From assembly GCF_000745015.1 (NCBI RefSeq), contig NZ_JQNA01000002.1:682001-746000 (forward strand): a stretch of DNA of 64,000 bases. Reading direction: 5' to 3'. Numbering within the stretch: position 1 is the first letter of the stretch; every line of letters starts with the position of its first letter. Below are positions 29,314-38,180 of this stretch, piece by piece. Source of the stretch: Burkholderia sp. 9120 (GTDB taxonomy: Bacteria; Pseudomonadota; Gammaproteobacteria; Burkholderiales; Burkholderiaceae). The notes beneath the pieces were generated by a model, which was not told the origin of the DNA, did not search any database, and saw nothing but the letters and a program-made list of their open reading frames with translations. The position numbers were made by a program, and so were the translations under genes.

Positions 29314-31647
29314 ATGCGCTATTCGGTTGAAATAAAAAAATTCCTCTACAGCCAGTACTTTTATGGCGGCTTGCGCATCGCGGTCGGCGTGTCGTTACCG
29401 GCGGTACTGTGTCTGATCGTGTTCCACGATCGCGACCTCGGCTTCACGATCGCGACCGGTGCGCTCGGCGCGTGCGTGGTCGACATGCCGGGTCCGCTGA
29501 AGTACAAGCACAACGAAATGCTGGCCTGCACGGTGATCGGCTTCCTGTCGGCGCTCGCCACCGGGCTGGCCACGGTGAATCCGGTGGCGCTGTGGTGTAC
29601 GGTCGTGCCGCTCACGTTCGTGCTGTCGCTGATCGTGGTGTACGGCAACCGCTGGCCGCAGATCAGCTTCGCCACGCTGTTCATGATGATCATGACGCTG
29701 GAGGAGCATTTCACGCCGATGCAGGCGCTCGTCAACGCGTCGTGGATTCTGGTGGGCGGCCTCTGGTACACCTACTGGTCGACCTTCGTGAGCCGCTGGA
29801 TGATGCACCGCATCGAACAGCAGGCGCTGGCCGAGAGCGTGTTTGCGTGCGCCGACTATCTGCTCGCGCGCGCCGCGTTCTACGACCTCGACAACGATCT
29901 CGACGAGTGTTATCGCAATCTGGTCGACAAGCAGATCGCCGCGGTGGACCGTCAGGAAGCTGCGCGCGACATCGTGCTGCGCAACCTGCCCAAGTTGAAG
30001 AGCGGCAAGCTCGAACCGCGTCGCGCGATGCTGTTCAATCTGTTCATCAATACCGTCGACCTGCACGAACTGTTTGTCGGTGCGCACACCGATTACCCGC
30101 TGGTGCGCAATACGTTCGGCGGTTCCGATCTGCTGGTGTTCTACCGCGACCTGATTCGCAAAGCGGCCGCCGATCTCGAGGAGATCGGGCTTGCGGTGCT
30201 GCAAAACCATCCGCCGCGCCAGCGCTCGAACGTCAAGGCGGAATTGCGCGCGATCGAGTTCGAGATCGAGTTGATGCGCAAGCATGACTTGCCGCGCAAG
30301 AATCCCGAGGCGTATTCCGCGGTGTCGGCAAATTTCCGGCGCATCTGGAGCGCTACGCGGCTGATCGACAAGATGCGCAAGAGCCTGTCGAGCGATCCCA
30401 GCACCGGCGAAACCGAATTGCGCCTCGACCAGGCGCTCAACCGCTTCGTATCGAGCCGGCGTGTGCCGTTCGGGCAGATCTTCTCGAACCTGACCATGGC
30501 CTCGCCGAGTTTCCGGCACGCATTGCGCGTAACGATCGCCGTCGCCGTCGGGTTCTGGCTGGGCCGTTTGCTGCCGCTCACCAACGCGTACTGGATCGTG
30601 ATGACCACCGTCATCATTCTGAAGCCCGGTTATTCGCTGACCAAGCAGCGCAATGGACAGCGGATCGTCGGCACGCTGATCGGCTGCGCGGTGAGTATCG
30701 CGCTGATGATCTTCGTGAAGGATCCGCACATTCTGCTGGTGGTGATGTTCGCGTCGATGGTGATGAGCTACAGCCTGCTGCTGTTCAATTACACGGCCAG
30801 CGTGGTGTTCACTTCCTCGTATGTGCTGCTGATGTTCCATCTGCTTGCGCCGGGCAGCATGCGCATTATCGGCGAACGCGCGATCGACACGGTGGTCGGC
30901 TGCGCGATCGCGATTGCGGCGAGCCATCTGTTCCCGTACTGGGAATATCGATTGATGGGCAAGCTCGTCAATACGATGATCGGCGCGACGCGACAATATC
31001 TGGAAGCGAGCTGGTGGTGGAGCGGCAAGCCGGCGGCGGCCGTGGTGGCGACCGTGACCGAGGCTGGCGCGCGTGCGCCGACGGCGGCGATGGCAGATCC
31101 GGCGATCGAGTCGGGTCAGCCGGTGGTGGCGGCCAAAGCGGCGGCAACCGCGCTCGACCGCGACTATCGCTATCGGCTGGCGCGCAAGAACGTCCACGTG
31201 GCGTTTGCCAATCTCGGGCAGGCGTTCCAGCGCATGATGCTCGAGCCGAAGTCCGCGCAGAAGTTCGTGCCGGAACTGAATGGCCTGCTGGTGCGCAGCC
31301 ATGTGCTGGCGTCGCAGATCACGGCGGCCGCGCCGTTGCTTCGCACGTCCGCGCAGCAACATGTGGAAGGCGTCTCGCTCCAACCGTTGCAGCGCGCGCT
31401 AAGCGTGGTCCGCGACAATTTGACCGAGGCTGAAGCCGGAACGGCGCCGCCCGCCGATCAGAGCGAGCAGATCAAACTACTGAACCGCGAACTGGATGCG
31501 ATGGTGGTGGATACCGAGAAGTCGGCGGATGTGTCGGCCGACGCGGTACACGACATGAAGCTGCTTGCGCATCAGTGCAAGCAGATGCTGGCGGCAGCAG
31601 CGCTGATTCGCAAGGATGCGAGCGTGATCCGGCTGCCGGAAGAGTGA
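29314..31647 (+). CDS. FUSC family inner-membrane protein (YccS-like)
   Basis: The 777-residue protein has the duplicated FUSC layout: an N-terminal membrane block (about 6 helices, residues 20-155), a cytosolic domain of about 250 residues, a second membrane block (about residues 405-545) and a C-terminal helical domain. The second block contains SFRHALRVTIAVAVGFWLGR and NAYWIVMTTVIILKPGYSLT, characteristic of fusaric-acid-resistance and YccS proteins. The cytosolic part is charged and helical. It presumably exports aromatic acids or related compounds, but no adaptor or outer-membrane partner lies beside it. ATG 29314 is preferred to a GTG six codons upstream. Confidence 0.9.
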   Translation: MRYSVEIKKFLYSQYFYGGLRIAVGVSLPAVLCLIVFHDRDLGFTIATGALGACVVDMPGPLKYKHNEMLACTVIGFLSALATGLATVNPVALWCTVVPLTFVLSLIVVYGNRWPQISFATLFMMIMTLEEHFTPMQALVNASWILVGGLWYTYWSTFVSRWMMHRIEQQALAESVFACADYLLARAAFYDLDNDLDECYRNLVDKQIAAVDRQEAARDIVLRNLPKLKSGKLEPRRAMLFNLFINTVDLHELFVGAHTDYPLVRNTFGGSDLLVFYRDLIRKAAADLEEIGLAVLQNHPPRQRSNVKAELRAIEFEIELMRKHDLPRKNPEAYSAVSANFRRIWSATRLIDKMRKSLSSDPSTGETELRLDQALNRFVSSRRVPFGQIFSNLTMASPSFRHALRVTIAVAVGFWLGRLLPLTNAYWIVMTTVIILKPGYSLTKQRNGQRIVGTLIGCAVSIALMIFVKDPHILLVVMFASMVMSYSLLLFNYTASVVFTSSYVLLMFHLLAPGSMRIIGERAIDTVVGCAIAIAASHLFPYWEYRLMGKLVNTMIGATRQYLEASWWWSGKPAAAVVATVTEAGARAPTAAMADPAIESGQPVVAAKAAATALDRDYRYRLARKNVHVAFANLGQAFQRMMLEPKSAQKFVPELNGLLVRSHVLASQITAAAPLLRTSAQQHVEGVSLQPLQRALSVVRDNLTEAEAGTAPPADQSEQIKLLNRELDAMVVDTEKSADVSADAVHDMKLLAHQCKQMLAAAALIRKDASVIRLPEE

Positions 31648-31695
31648 GCGCGGGGTTGCCGCGCTGAGCGACGGATTGCCGCGGTGAGCGCAGGC

Positions 31696-31905
31696 TTACT
31701 GCGCGGCGCCGCTGGCTGGCTTCGCGACGGTCGCTGCGGCTGCCGCGTCCGATGAAATCGTCGGCGCGGGTGCACTCTCGCTGTCGAACTCGCGCTTCTC
31801 CGTGATGGCGTTGTAGAACAGCGTGGCGATCACCAGCAACACCGCGACCACGATGAAGATCGCAATGCCGATGGTCGGGTTCTTCTTGCGCGGGGGTTTG
31901 TTCAT
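31696..31905 (-). CDS. Small single-pass membrane protein
   Basis: The 69-residue protein has a basic N-terminus (MNKPPRKKNP), one hydrophobic segment (IGIAIFIVVAVLLVIATLFY, residues 12-31) and a Ser/Ala/Thr-rich outer tail. Orientation should be N-in. It is convergent to the FUSC gene, with 48 bases between the stops. No domain is recognised. Its codon use fits the genome, and such short anchored proteins are frequent here. Confidence 0.6.
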   Translation of the reverse strand: MNKPPRKKNPTIGIAIFIVVAVLLVIATLFYNAITEKREFDSESAPAPTISSDAAAAATVAKPASGAAQ

Positions 31906-32039
31906 GAGGCGGACTCGGTTCGCGAAACAGTCGCGGTTAGTGTCGGGGAAGGCGGCATTCTACGCTGAGTGAGCTTGCGTGAGGCTTGCAGTGGGTGGGC
32001 TTGGAGGGGCGTGAGCCGGGCGATTGGACGACGGCTGCC

Positions 32040-32321
32040 TCACGTGTTCGCCCACATGTCCTTGTATCGTCCAATCAGGCGACGTGCAAACCACACCAGA
32101 ATCAGCGACAGCGCGAAGCTGACAAGCAGAATGACGTCAATGACGATGTTCTCGTCATCCTCAATGCCGACCGCTCCACACAGGCGCAGTAACGGGGCAA
32201 ACGCGTCCCACCCCGCGCCGCTCGCAAGCCACTGGCTGAACCAGGGGCTTCGACCAATGGCGATGGATATCGGCAGCGTCAATATCAAAGCCAGCGCGAC
32301 GGAAACGAATGTTCTTTTCAT
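32040..32321 (-). CDS. Small membrane protein, possible immunity to the Tlde1-like effector
   Basis: The 93-residue protein has an N-terminal signal or anchor (FVSVALALILTLPISIAIG) and a second membrane segment near residues 60-80 (VIDVILLVSFALSLILVWFA), leaving a ~40-residue loop on the outer face of the membrane. Its ATG overlaps the stop of the decayed Tlde1-like gene by four bases, the usual arrangement of a Tlde1 effector with its periplasm-facing immunity protein. Immunity function is inference from position and topology. The reading frame is intact although its presumed partner is broken. Confidence 0.6.
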   Translation of the reverse strand: MKRTFVSVALALILTLPISIAIGRSPWFSQWLASGAGWDAFAPLLRLCGAVGIEDDENIVIDVILLVSFALSLILVWFARRLIGRYKDMWANT

Positions 32322-32657
32322 CTAACGATGACCTTGCCGTAGTAGTTCGTTTGCGTGCCGGGAATCTTGCCGGTCTTTTGCTGTTTGAGCCATACGCGAA
32401 GCCGATTAAAAATTTCGGGATTCGGCAGCGTTATACAACCATCGCTCTTCCCCCAGACTGCCAGGACGTCCACCGCTTGGGCGATCAACGATATAGTAAG
32501 TTCCCATAGGAAGCGGACCTTTTTCAGCCACAGCAGTCGCATTGGGATCGTTAACATACCTATCAGTACCGGAGAAGGCTGGCACTCCGCCAAAACCCGG
32601 GCAAAACAAACTCGACATGTGCTGCGAGTTAAGCGTGAAGAAGCAAACGGCGGGCAT
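32318..32657 (-). pseudogene. Decayed Tlde1 (DUF2778)-type peptidoglycan-targeting effector
   Basis: From ATG 32657 one frame gives MPAVCFFTLNSQHMSSLFC, then FGGVPAFSGTDRYVNDPNAT and GTYYIVDRPSGGRPG, the N-terminal half of Tlde1/DUF2778 proteins. It then runs into a false tail ending at 32406. Another frame over the overlapping DNA encodes SDGCITLPNPEIFNRLRVWL and TGKIPGTQTNYYGKVIVR, the C-terminal part with the catalytic-type SDGC motif, ending at 32318. About 70 residues of the usual middle (the region with the conserved His) are missing at the junction near 32440-32480. So it carries an internal deletion plus a frameshift. Intact members are L,D-transpeptidase-like type VI effectors. Confidence 0.75.
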
Positions 32658-33245
32658 TTTGTTTTTCCGATCGATAAGCTGTTGACGTTTTTTACGCGCG
32701 ACTACTGGCCTGGCAAAACGCTATCAACGGAACCCACGTTTGGGAAGCACACTGGCCTGCTAGGCTTCCCCGAAGCTGAGGGAGAAACAATGACAACGCG
32801 GCCGCGGCTGGCAGCGAATACGCCGCGCTGAATCGTGGAAACCGTGATTCAGTGTGGTACTCGGGATGGTGTGCAGCGATCGAACCACACTTTGCGCGAA
32901 TGAGCGACGTGCATGAGCGTGTTGGCCACTATTGTCAGGCTATGCAGCGCCAACCCGATAACGCCGCCTCAATTCAGACTGATCGGGTATCGACACTGAT
33001 TGCGGGTGGAACTTCGGCGCATGATTCTCGCAATTCCGCCTACGCGGCTTTCGGCGCATCAATGCAGGCTCGACAGATGAAGCAGGTCCACTGCACGTCG
33101 ACCCAATACGGCACAACCACTAACACTGATTGCCGGTGATCGGTTAGACCATACGTTCCGGGGACGGTCGCCGCATTGAAATTCCGTAGCCGGCCCATCT
33201 CTGCCATTGGCCTATTTGCAAAGCGGACGCCCGGCAACTCCCGCC
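32658..33245. other. Gene-poor stretch with possible decayed coding sequence
   Basis: No intact gene is supported. A rightward ORF at 32852-33139 ends with a protein-like tail (QVHCTSTQYGTTTNTDCR), and a leftward ORF at 33040-33249 has a protein-like start (RFANRPMAEMGRLRNFNAAT). Neither has an SD or a recognised family, and they overlap. Base composition is less GC-rich than in flanking genes, consistent with remnants of acquired DNA. Confidence 0.35.
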
Positions 33246-33857
33246 TCATGTCCGCAACAAGTGCGCGTCAACCATCGGCGCAAGTTGTTGTGCATGAACA
33301 TTCGCCAGATCATGATTGCCACCAGAGACCACATGCAACCGCGCATCCGGCAACAATTCAAAAAGTCGCTGGCCGACTGCGACCGGACTGAACGGATCCG
33401 CATCTCCCCAGAGTAAAAGAACCGGTTGAGAAATGCCTCGCAGTTCAGGCGTTAAATCCGACTTGAAAGACACAAACCAATCCGGCAGCGATGAGTTGGC
33501 CCCAACGAATCCGTGGCGCCAATCCCGTGCACCTAATCCATTCATGTCGATCCCGCCGGACGTGACTGTCAGAACCAGATGAGTGACCCTCTCCGGCTTT
33601 TCCAATGCTGCCAGAACAGCGATGACCCCGCCCATCGATTGAGCGATTAAAGCGGTCGGCTGGTCAATGTGGGACACCACCGTTCGGACGAGGTCGTCAA
33701 AATTATTGACGTCTGGAACGGAAGGCTCCTGGCCAAATCCCGGATAGCCCAGGATGACCTTGGAGCCGCTAATAGTTAGCTGATTCGCCAACGGCCGCCA
33801 GAACTCGGTATTGCCCGAAGCGCCTGGCAGGAAGAGCAGTTTCGATGGTGTTGGCAC
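33246..33857 (-). CDS. Alpha/beta hydrolase
   Basis: The 203-residue hydrolase has an oxyanion-type start (KLLFLPGASGNTEFWRPLAN), nucleophile elbow AQSMGGVIAVL, acid WGDADPFSPVAVGQ and histidine VSGGNHDLANVHAQ, a complete Ser-Asp-His triad. It is probably a cytosolic esterase or lipase-like enzyme; the substrate is unknown. The GTG at 33857 is chosen as start because GGAG lies upstream and the family begins here; the ORF extends 80 codons further with no domain-like sequence. It is short for the family because the lid region is minimal. Confidence 0.8.
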   Translation of the reverse strand: MPTPSKLLFLPGASGNTEFWRPLANQLTISGSKVILGYPGFGQEPSVPDVNNFDDLVRTVVSHIDQPTALIAQSMGGVIAVLAALEKPERVTHLVLTVTSGGIDMNGLGARDWRHGFVGANSSLPDWFVSFKSDLTPELRGISQPVLLLWGDADPFSPVAVGQRLFELLPDARLHVVSGGNHDLANVHAQQLAPMVDAHLLRT

Positions 33858-34179
33858 GCGTTGTTTCTCCAATGTCCGGATTGGTGTGTAGCGGCGAGAA
33901 TACGCCGATGGTCGCAAAAAACTTCCGGCAACAGTCCAACGGCCACAAATGGCGAGCCGGACTCCGTCCGCCGAATGTGCCCGAGCAAACCGTGGCCGAC
34001 CACGAACAGCCAGCGGCTCTCCCGAAGCGGACCCACAGCGTGCCCTTTTGTGCAAAGGTGATTTCGATATCCGGCACTTCTGAGGCCGGCGCTCCACACC
34101 TATAGTCAGCTCAGCTTTCGGACGCCAGCCCCAACTTCAGAGGCCCGCACGAAGCATCCCCATTCAACAGGAGCTGACT

Positions 34180-35124
34180 ATGTTGACAAGAACGTCCCCG
34201 ACGCCTCCCGCCGAACTCGCTGCCGCCACTGCGGACGCGCAATACTTCGAATACACGTCGTCCGCCAATCCGATCGGCGCGAAGCTCATTTCGCGCGTGC
34301 CTTTCCGCAGCTTCCAGCCTTCGCTCTACGCGGACGGCGCGACCCGCATCGTCCCACTCGATCTTTCCGCTGATTTGGGCTGCCCCGGTCCCGCGACGGG
34401 TCCCGGGTTGAGCGCCAGTTTCCTGCGCATCAACGCGGCAGAGGCATTGACGCTCGCGCCGAATGCGACCTCCCAGGTCTGCTACGTCATCAGCGGAAGC
34501 GGCAGCGTGGCCCAGGGCGAGAGCCGCTTTCCGTTCGCGCAGGGCGATTTCTTCACGCTGCCTGGCGGCGACACTGCAGTGTTCACCGCCGACGCGACCG
34601 CCACGCTCTATTACGTGAACGACGCTCCGCTGCTCACCTATCTCGGTACAACGGGCGTCCAGCCGCGCTTTGCCCCAACGCTCTACCCCGCCGCCCAGAC
34701 CCAGGCGGAATTGCGCAAGGTCTCGGAAGAAGCCAACGCGGGGCTCCGCAACCGCATCAGCGTGCTGATGGGCAACGTCAATTTCCCGCAGACGCGTACG
34801 GTCACGCATGTATTGTGGGCGATGTTCGGTATCGTGCCGCCCCACTCCGTGCAGAAGCCGCACCGCCACCAGTCCATCGCGCTCGACTTCATCGCCGGTG
34901 GCAATCCAGGCGTCTACACGCTGGTCGGCACGGAACTGGATGAGAACGGCAACATTGCCAATCCGACACGCGTCGATTGGGAAGCCGGGATGGCATTCGT
35001 TACGCCGCCGGGCTACTGGCACGCGCACTTCAATGAAACAGATGAAAGCGCCTATGTGATTCCGATCCAGGATGCCGGCTTGCAGACATGGCTGCGCACG
35101 CTCGACATCCGCTTCGCGCGTTAA
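34180..35124 (+). CDS. Bicupin protein, gentisate-dioxygenase-like
   Basis: The 314-residue protein has two cupin domains. The N-terminal one includes TSQVCYVISGSGSVAQGES and FAQGDFFTLPGGDTAVFT. The C-terminal one includes VQKPHRHQSIALDFIAGG (HRH metal-binding pattern) and MAFVTPPGYWHAHFNETDES. The layout resembles gentisate/salicylate 1,2-dioxygenase relatives, but the N-terminal domain lacks a clear His triad. Only the C-terminal site is likely to bind metal. The substrate is unknown. The SD AGGAG is six bases before the ATG. The convergent LysR gene overlaps the stop by three bases and may regulate it. Confidence 0.75.
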   Translation: MLTRTSPTPPAELAAATADAQYFEYTSSANPIGAKLISRVPFRSFQPSLYADGATRIVPLDLSADLGCPGPATGPGLSASFLRINAAEALTLAPNATSQVCYVISGSGSVAQGESRFPFAQGDFFTLPGGDTAVFTADATATLYYVNDAPLLTYLGTTGVQPRFAPTLYPAAQTQAELRKVSEEANAGLRNRISVLMGNVNFPQTRTVTHVLWAMFGIVPPHSVQKPHRHQSIALDFIAGGNPGVYTLVGTELDENGNIANPTRVDWEAGMAFVTPPGYWHAHFNETDESAYVIPIQDAGLQTWLRTLDIRFAR

Positions 35125-36080
35125 GTCTGAAGCTCCAGTGCGAGTCCGTCGTCCCAGTACGGCGGCTCGCCAATCACCCCGGCGTAATAAGCCACGAACG
35201 CACGCACCTTCGACGAGACGATTTTCTTCGGTGGATAGACTGCCCAGATCGCGGGTTCGGCGCGTCCCGTGCGCGCTTCCCATTCAGGCAGCACGTGCAG
35301 CAGACGCCCTTCGCGCAGAGCCGTGGACGCGAGCCACGTCGGTAGAAGCGCAAGGCCGCAGCCGGCCACGGCGAGTTCCAGCACAGCTTCGGAGTCGTCT
35401 GCGCGCAAGCGCCCCTGCAATTGCACCGGCACTTGCGTCTGCTCTGACGACCTCTTTGCATTGGCTCTGCGCGTGAACGACCAGGTGTCGTCCGGTAACA
35501 GCGACAGACGAAGCGTATCGTGCGCGGACAGATCTTCAGGGACATTCGGCGTGCCGCTACGCTGCAAATACGCCGGGCTGCCGCACACGATACGACGATG
35601 CGGAGCAATGCGTTTCGCCATCAACGACGAATCGGACAGCGCACCGATACGGATCGCCAGATCAATGCCGACTTCGATCATATTGAGCGTTTCGTCGGTC
35701 GATACGATATCGAGGTCGATGTCGGGATAGCGCGTCATGAACGCCGGCAGGTGCGGCACGATATGCCGGCGCCCGAATGCCGGGGGCATCGTGACGCGCA
35801 GCACGCCTTGCGGTGTGAGATTCAGTGACGACGTGACCTGCCGCGCGTCATCGAGCGCCTGTAGGGCAACCATGGCGTGCTCACGAAACAGCCTACCGCC
35901 CTCCGTCAGGACGAGCCCGCGCGTCGACCGGTTAAACAGGGCAATGCCCAGATCGTTTTCTAGCGCACTCACGTAGCGTGAAATGGTCGACGTCTTGACT
36001 GCCATTTCAACGGCCGTCTTGCTGAAGCTCTGCAGTTCCGCTGCGCAAACGAAGGCCCGTACTGCGGCAAAATAATCCAT
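35121..36080 (-). CDS. LysR-family transcriptional regulator
   Basis: The 319-residue LysR protein starts MDYFAAVRAFVCAAELQSFS; the HTH is FSKTAVEMAVKTSTISRYVS, and an effector domain follows. The start at 36080 fits the family; an ORF extension of 14 codons has no SD. The stop overlaps that of the bicupin on the other strand by three bases. The neighbouring gene upstream is an atypical FolD. The region 36081-36371 holds no gene; it contains a partial dyad GTGTACTTGTAC near 36215 that might be part of an operator. Confidence 0.9.
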   Translation of the reverse strand: MDYFAAVRAFVCAAELQSFSKTAVEMAVKTSTISRYVSALENDLGIALFNRSTRGLVLTEGGRLFREHAMVALQALDDARQVTSSLNLTPQGVLRVTMPPAFGRRHIVPHLPAFMTRYPDIDLDIVSTDETLNMIEVGIDLAIRIGALSDSSLMAKRIAPHRRIVCGSPAYLQRSGTPNVPEDLSAHDTLRLSLLPDDTWSFTRRANAKRSSEQTQVPVQLQGRLRADDSEAVLELAVAGCGLALLPTWLASTALREGRLLHVLPEWEARTGRAEPAIWAVYPPKKIVSSKVRAFVAYYAGVIGEPPYWDDGLALELQT

Positions 36081-36371
36081 GGCATTTCTGACGCGAATCG
36101 AGCGTTCCGCAAGGGACTTCACGAAGTGAGGACCGGAACCCGCGCAACGCGCTGCCCGCGAAAATTCGGTGCATGCGCGCGAACTGGATAATCCGGATTT
36201 GCTTAGGCCGGTAGTGTACTTGTACCGCGCTGCTAACGTGAAGAGGCGTTGATCACAGCGTCAAAGCCATAGGAGAAGTTCGGCCAGCGCTCGTCAGGCG
36301 GTTGCCAGAGCTTGCGACGAACTTCCCTTGTCGACCCGCAGCGGCCCGTCAACGTTGTCGGCAGCGGAAAC

Positions 36372-37223
36372 TTATTGGATGGTTGACCACACGCGTTCCG
36401 CGGCACTGAGGGTTTGGGCGATAAGCGTTGAAATCGTCATCGGCCCCACCCCTCCCGGAACCGGCGTCACCGCCGCGCATCGACCCATCAGACCATCGGG
36501 ATGGATGTCACCTATGCCTCCGGTATGGTAACCAGCATCGATAACAATTGCTCCGTCGCTAATCCAGTCGCTACGAATGAAGTTCGGCTTTCCTACCGCG
36601 CCGACGATGAGTTGGGCACGTCGAATTTCCGCTTCAAGATTTGACGTCTTCGAATGGCATAGCGTGACCGTCGCGTTCGCATTCGATAGCATAAGCGCCA
36701 TCGGTTTCCCGAGAATGGGACTGCGCCCTACGACCACGGCCCGCTTGCCAGATACATCGATCTTGTAATGAGCCAGCAAGCGCATGATTCCGGCGGGCGT
36801 TGCGGACCCGAATGCGGGTTCGCCTAACGCCATCAAGCCAAAGCCGTGGCTGGTGACGCCATCAACATCCTTGGAGAGGGATATTCTGTCGAAGCAGAGG
36901 CGTTCGTCCACATGTGCAGGCACCGGGTGCTGAAGCAGAATGCCATGCACCGCCGGGTTGGCATTGAGCCTGTTTATCGCGGAAAGCACGTCATCCGTCG
37001 TTGCGCTCGCAGGCAACTTAATCACGATCGAGTCCATACCGACTCTCCGGCATGCACCGCCCTTCATGCTGACGTAGGTCGCGGACGAAGGATCGTCTCC
37101 TACAAGGATCGTGGCCAGTATGGGTGTCTGCCCGCCATTTCTTGCCTTGAGGGCCGCAACGTGTTCGGACAATTCCCGCTCGTGCAACGCCGCTACTGCT
37201 TTACCGTCGAGAAGTATGCTCAT
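36372..37223 (-). CDS. FolD-like methylenetetrahydrofolate dehydrogenase/cyclohydrolase (atypical paralogue)
   Basis: FolD interconverts 5,10-methylene-, methenyl- and 10-formyl-tetrahydrofolate using NADP. The 283-residue protein has [15 protein letters not shown] with the catalytic YxxxK lysine, [31 protein letters not shown] (NADP binding) and [15 protein letters not shown]. Two blocks deviate from housekeeping Fol[17 protein letters not shown] where DVDGFHP is usual, and GSATPAGI where PCTPxG is usual. It is therefore probably a second, specialised copy; the main folD is not in this window. The SD AAGGGG precedes ATG 37223. No one-carbon gene lies beside it. Confidence 0.85.
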   Translation of the reverse strand: MSILLDGKAVAALHERELSEHVAALKARNGGQTPILATILVGDDPSSATYVSMKGGACRRVGMDSIVIKLPASATTDDVLSAINRLNANPAVHGILLQHPVPAHVDERLCFDRISLSKDVDGVTSHGFGLMALGEPAFGSATPAGIMRLLAHYKIDVSGKRAVVVGRSPILGKPMALMLSNANATVTLCHSKTSNLEAEIRRAQLIVGAVGKPNFIRSDWISDGAIVIDAGYHTGGIGDIHPDGLMGRCAAVTPVPGGVGPMTISTLIAQTLSAAERVWSTIQ

Positions 37224-37817
37224 GCGTTTTCCCCTTGCGTGGCCAATCTGGAACCGGCAAGGCTCAAATACTGAACAGGGCAAAGCGCGTGTAATTGGGA
37301 GCGCGATTGATTAAGCGCGAGCCGCGTGGGCAGAGAATGGATTTGGGCAATCATCATGGGCAGTCTCAAAGAGATTAATCAAGATGCCCAGGCGAACGGC
37401 GTTCTACCGTCTACGCTTCCCGATGGTGACCCATCTATTGCTCGCCAGTCACGTAGAAGCGCTATCTTAGTCGGTTTTTTTGTGGCTACGCAAACCGGCG
37501 CGCTACATACGTCTCTATGCCAGGAGCAGTTGCTTCCGGCGAGTCCGCCCAGACTTCGCCGACATTGGAAACGACTCATCGGCCCTGCTCGAGGCAGCGC
37601 TTGCACATCGCGGATGGGCTCTCCGGCATTTCCTCCATCGGTCATTCCTCACGAAGGGTTCCTGACGGGAAAGTGTGCTGTCAGCGCGGCGTGCCCGACA
37701 CCATGGGAAAAAGCGGCCGATGCCGGGGGTCGGCATCCGGAGAATCGCTACCCCGAGGCAGGAACAGTTTCCCCCTCTCTCTGATAGGTCCAACTTTCGA
37801 CTTGCATCCCGGTTAAA
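37224..37817. other. Gene-poor region between folD-like gene and the LexA-controlled operon
   Basis: Several overlapping ORFs exist on both strands (for example 37326-37784 and 37515-37793), but none has an SD, a recognised family or convincing composition. It may contain eroded acquired DNA. Confidence 0.4.
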
Positions 37818-37837
37818 TACTGTATAAATTTACAGGT
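37818..37837 (+). promoter_or_regulatory. LexA (SOS) box
   Basis: TACTGTATAAATTTACAGGT contains CTGT-N8-ACAG (37820-37835) and matches the E. coli-type SOS box almost throughout. It overlaps a -10-like TATAAA (37823-37828). It lies 23 bases before the ATG of the next gene. A second dyad, TGTATG-CC-CATACA (37837-37850), follows immediately and could be another operator. Confidence 0.85.
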
Positions 37838-37860
37838 GTATGCCCATACAGGATCAGGCC

Positions 37861-38142
37861 ATGACCTACCTTATACGCATCTTGAACGACGGTGATCGCG
37901 AAACGCTTGCCTGGTTGTGCAAGCATGTCGGGGACGTCCGCGTAGCGGCTGCTGCGCGAGATCTAGGCGGCAGCGGCAAGCCGTATCTGTCCGCGGTGTG
38001 CCGCTATCTCGGCGTGCGTCCACCGGCGCCGCGGCAGCACAGCCAACCCGTTGGAGATTGCACGGTCGGGGACAGTCATCTCGCCCAGATCCGCCTGTTG
38101 CTGGCGCAGCGAACTCAGGCGCCTTTGAAGCAGCGCCTTTGA
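37861..38142 (+). CDS. Small LexA-controlled protein, unknown function
   Basis: The 93-residue protein begins MTYLIRILNDGDRETLAWLC. The stretch VRVAAAARDLGGSGKPYLSAVCRYLGV is helical and resembles a helix-turn-helix or other nucleic-acid-binding segment, but no family is recognised. The C-terminal third is Gln/Arg-rich. ATG 37861 is preferred over a start seven codons upstream because AGGA lies about ten bases before it. A near-perfect LexA box sits just upstream, so the gene should be induced by DNA damage. The next gene begins 38 bases downstream and is probably in the same transcript. Confidence 0.75.
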   Translation: MTYLIRILNDGDRETLAWLCKHVGDVRVAAAARDLGGSGKPYLSAVCRYLGVRPPAPRQHSQPVGDCTVGDSHLAQIRLLLAQRTQAPLKQRL

Positions 38143-38180
38143 AGCTGCCCGTTGACCCGAGCCCCAAGGAAGATACCTGC

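Noticed and set aside
29395..31383. 662-residue reverse ORF opposite the FUSC gene
   Set aside because: It is Arg/His/Gln-rich with no domain; the forward FUSC protein explains the region.
32852..33139. 95-residue forward ORF with a protein-like C-terminus
   Set aside because: Only the last ~20 residues look protein-like; no SD or signal peptide. Kept as possible remnant within the gene-poor region entry.
37326..37784. 152-residue forward ORF
   Set aside because: No SD, no family, and overlapping ORFs of similar quality on both strands.
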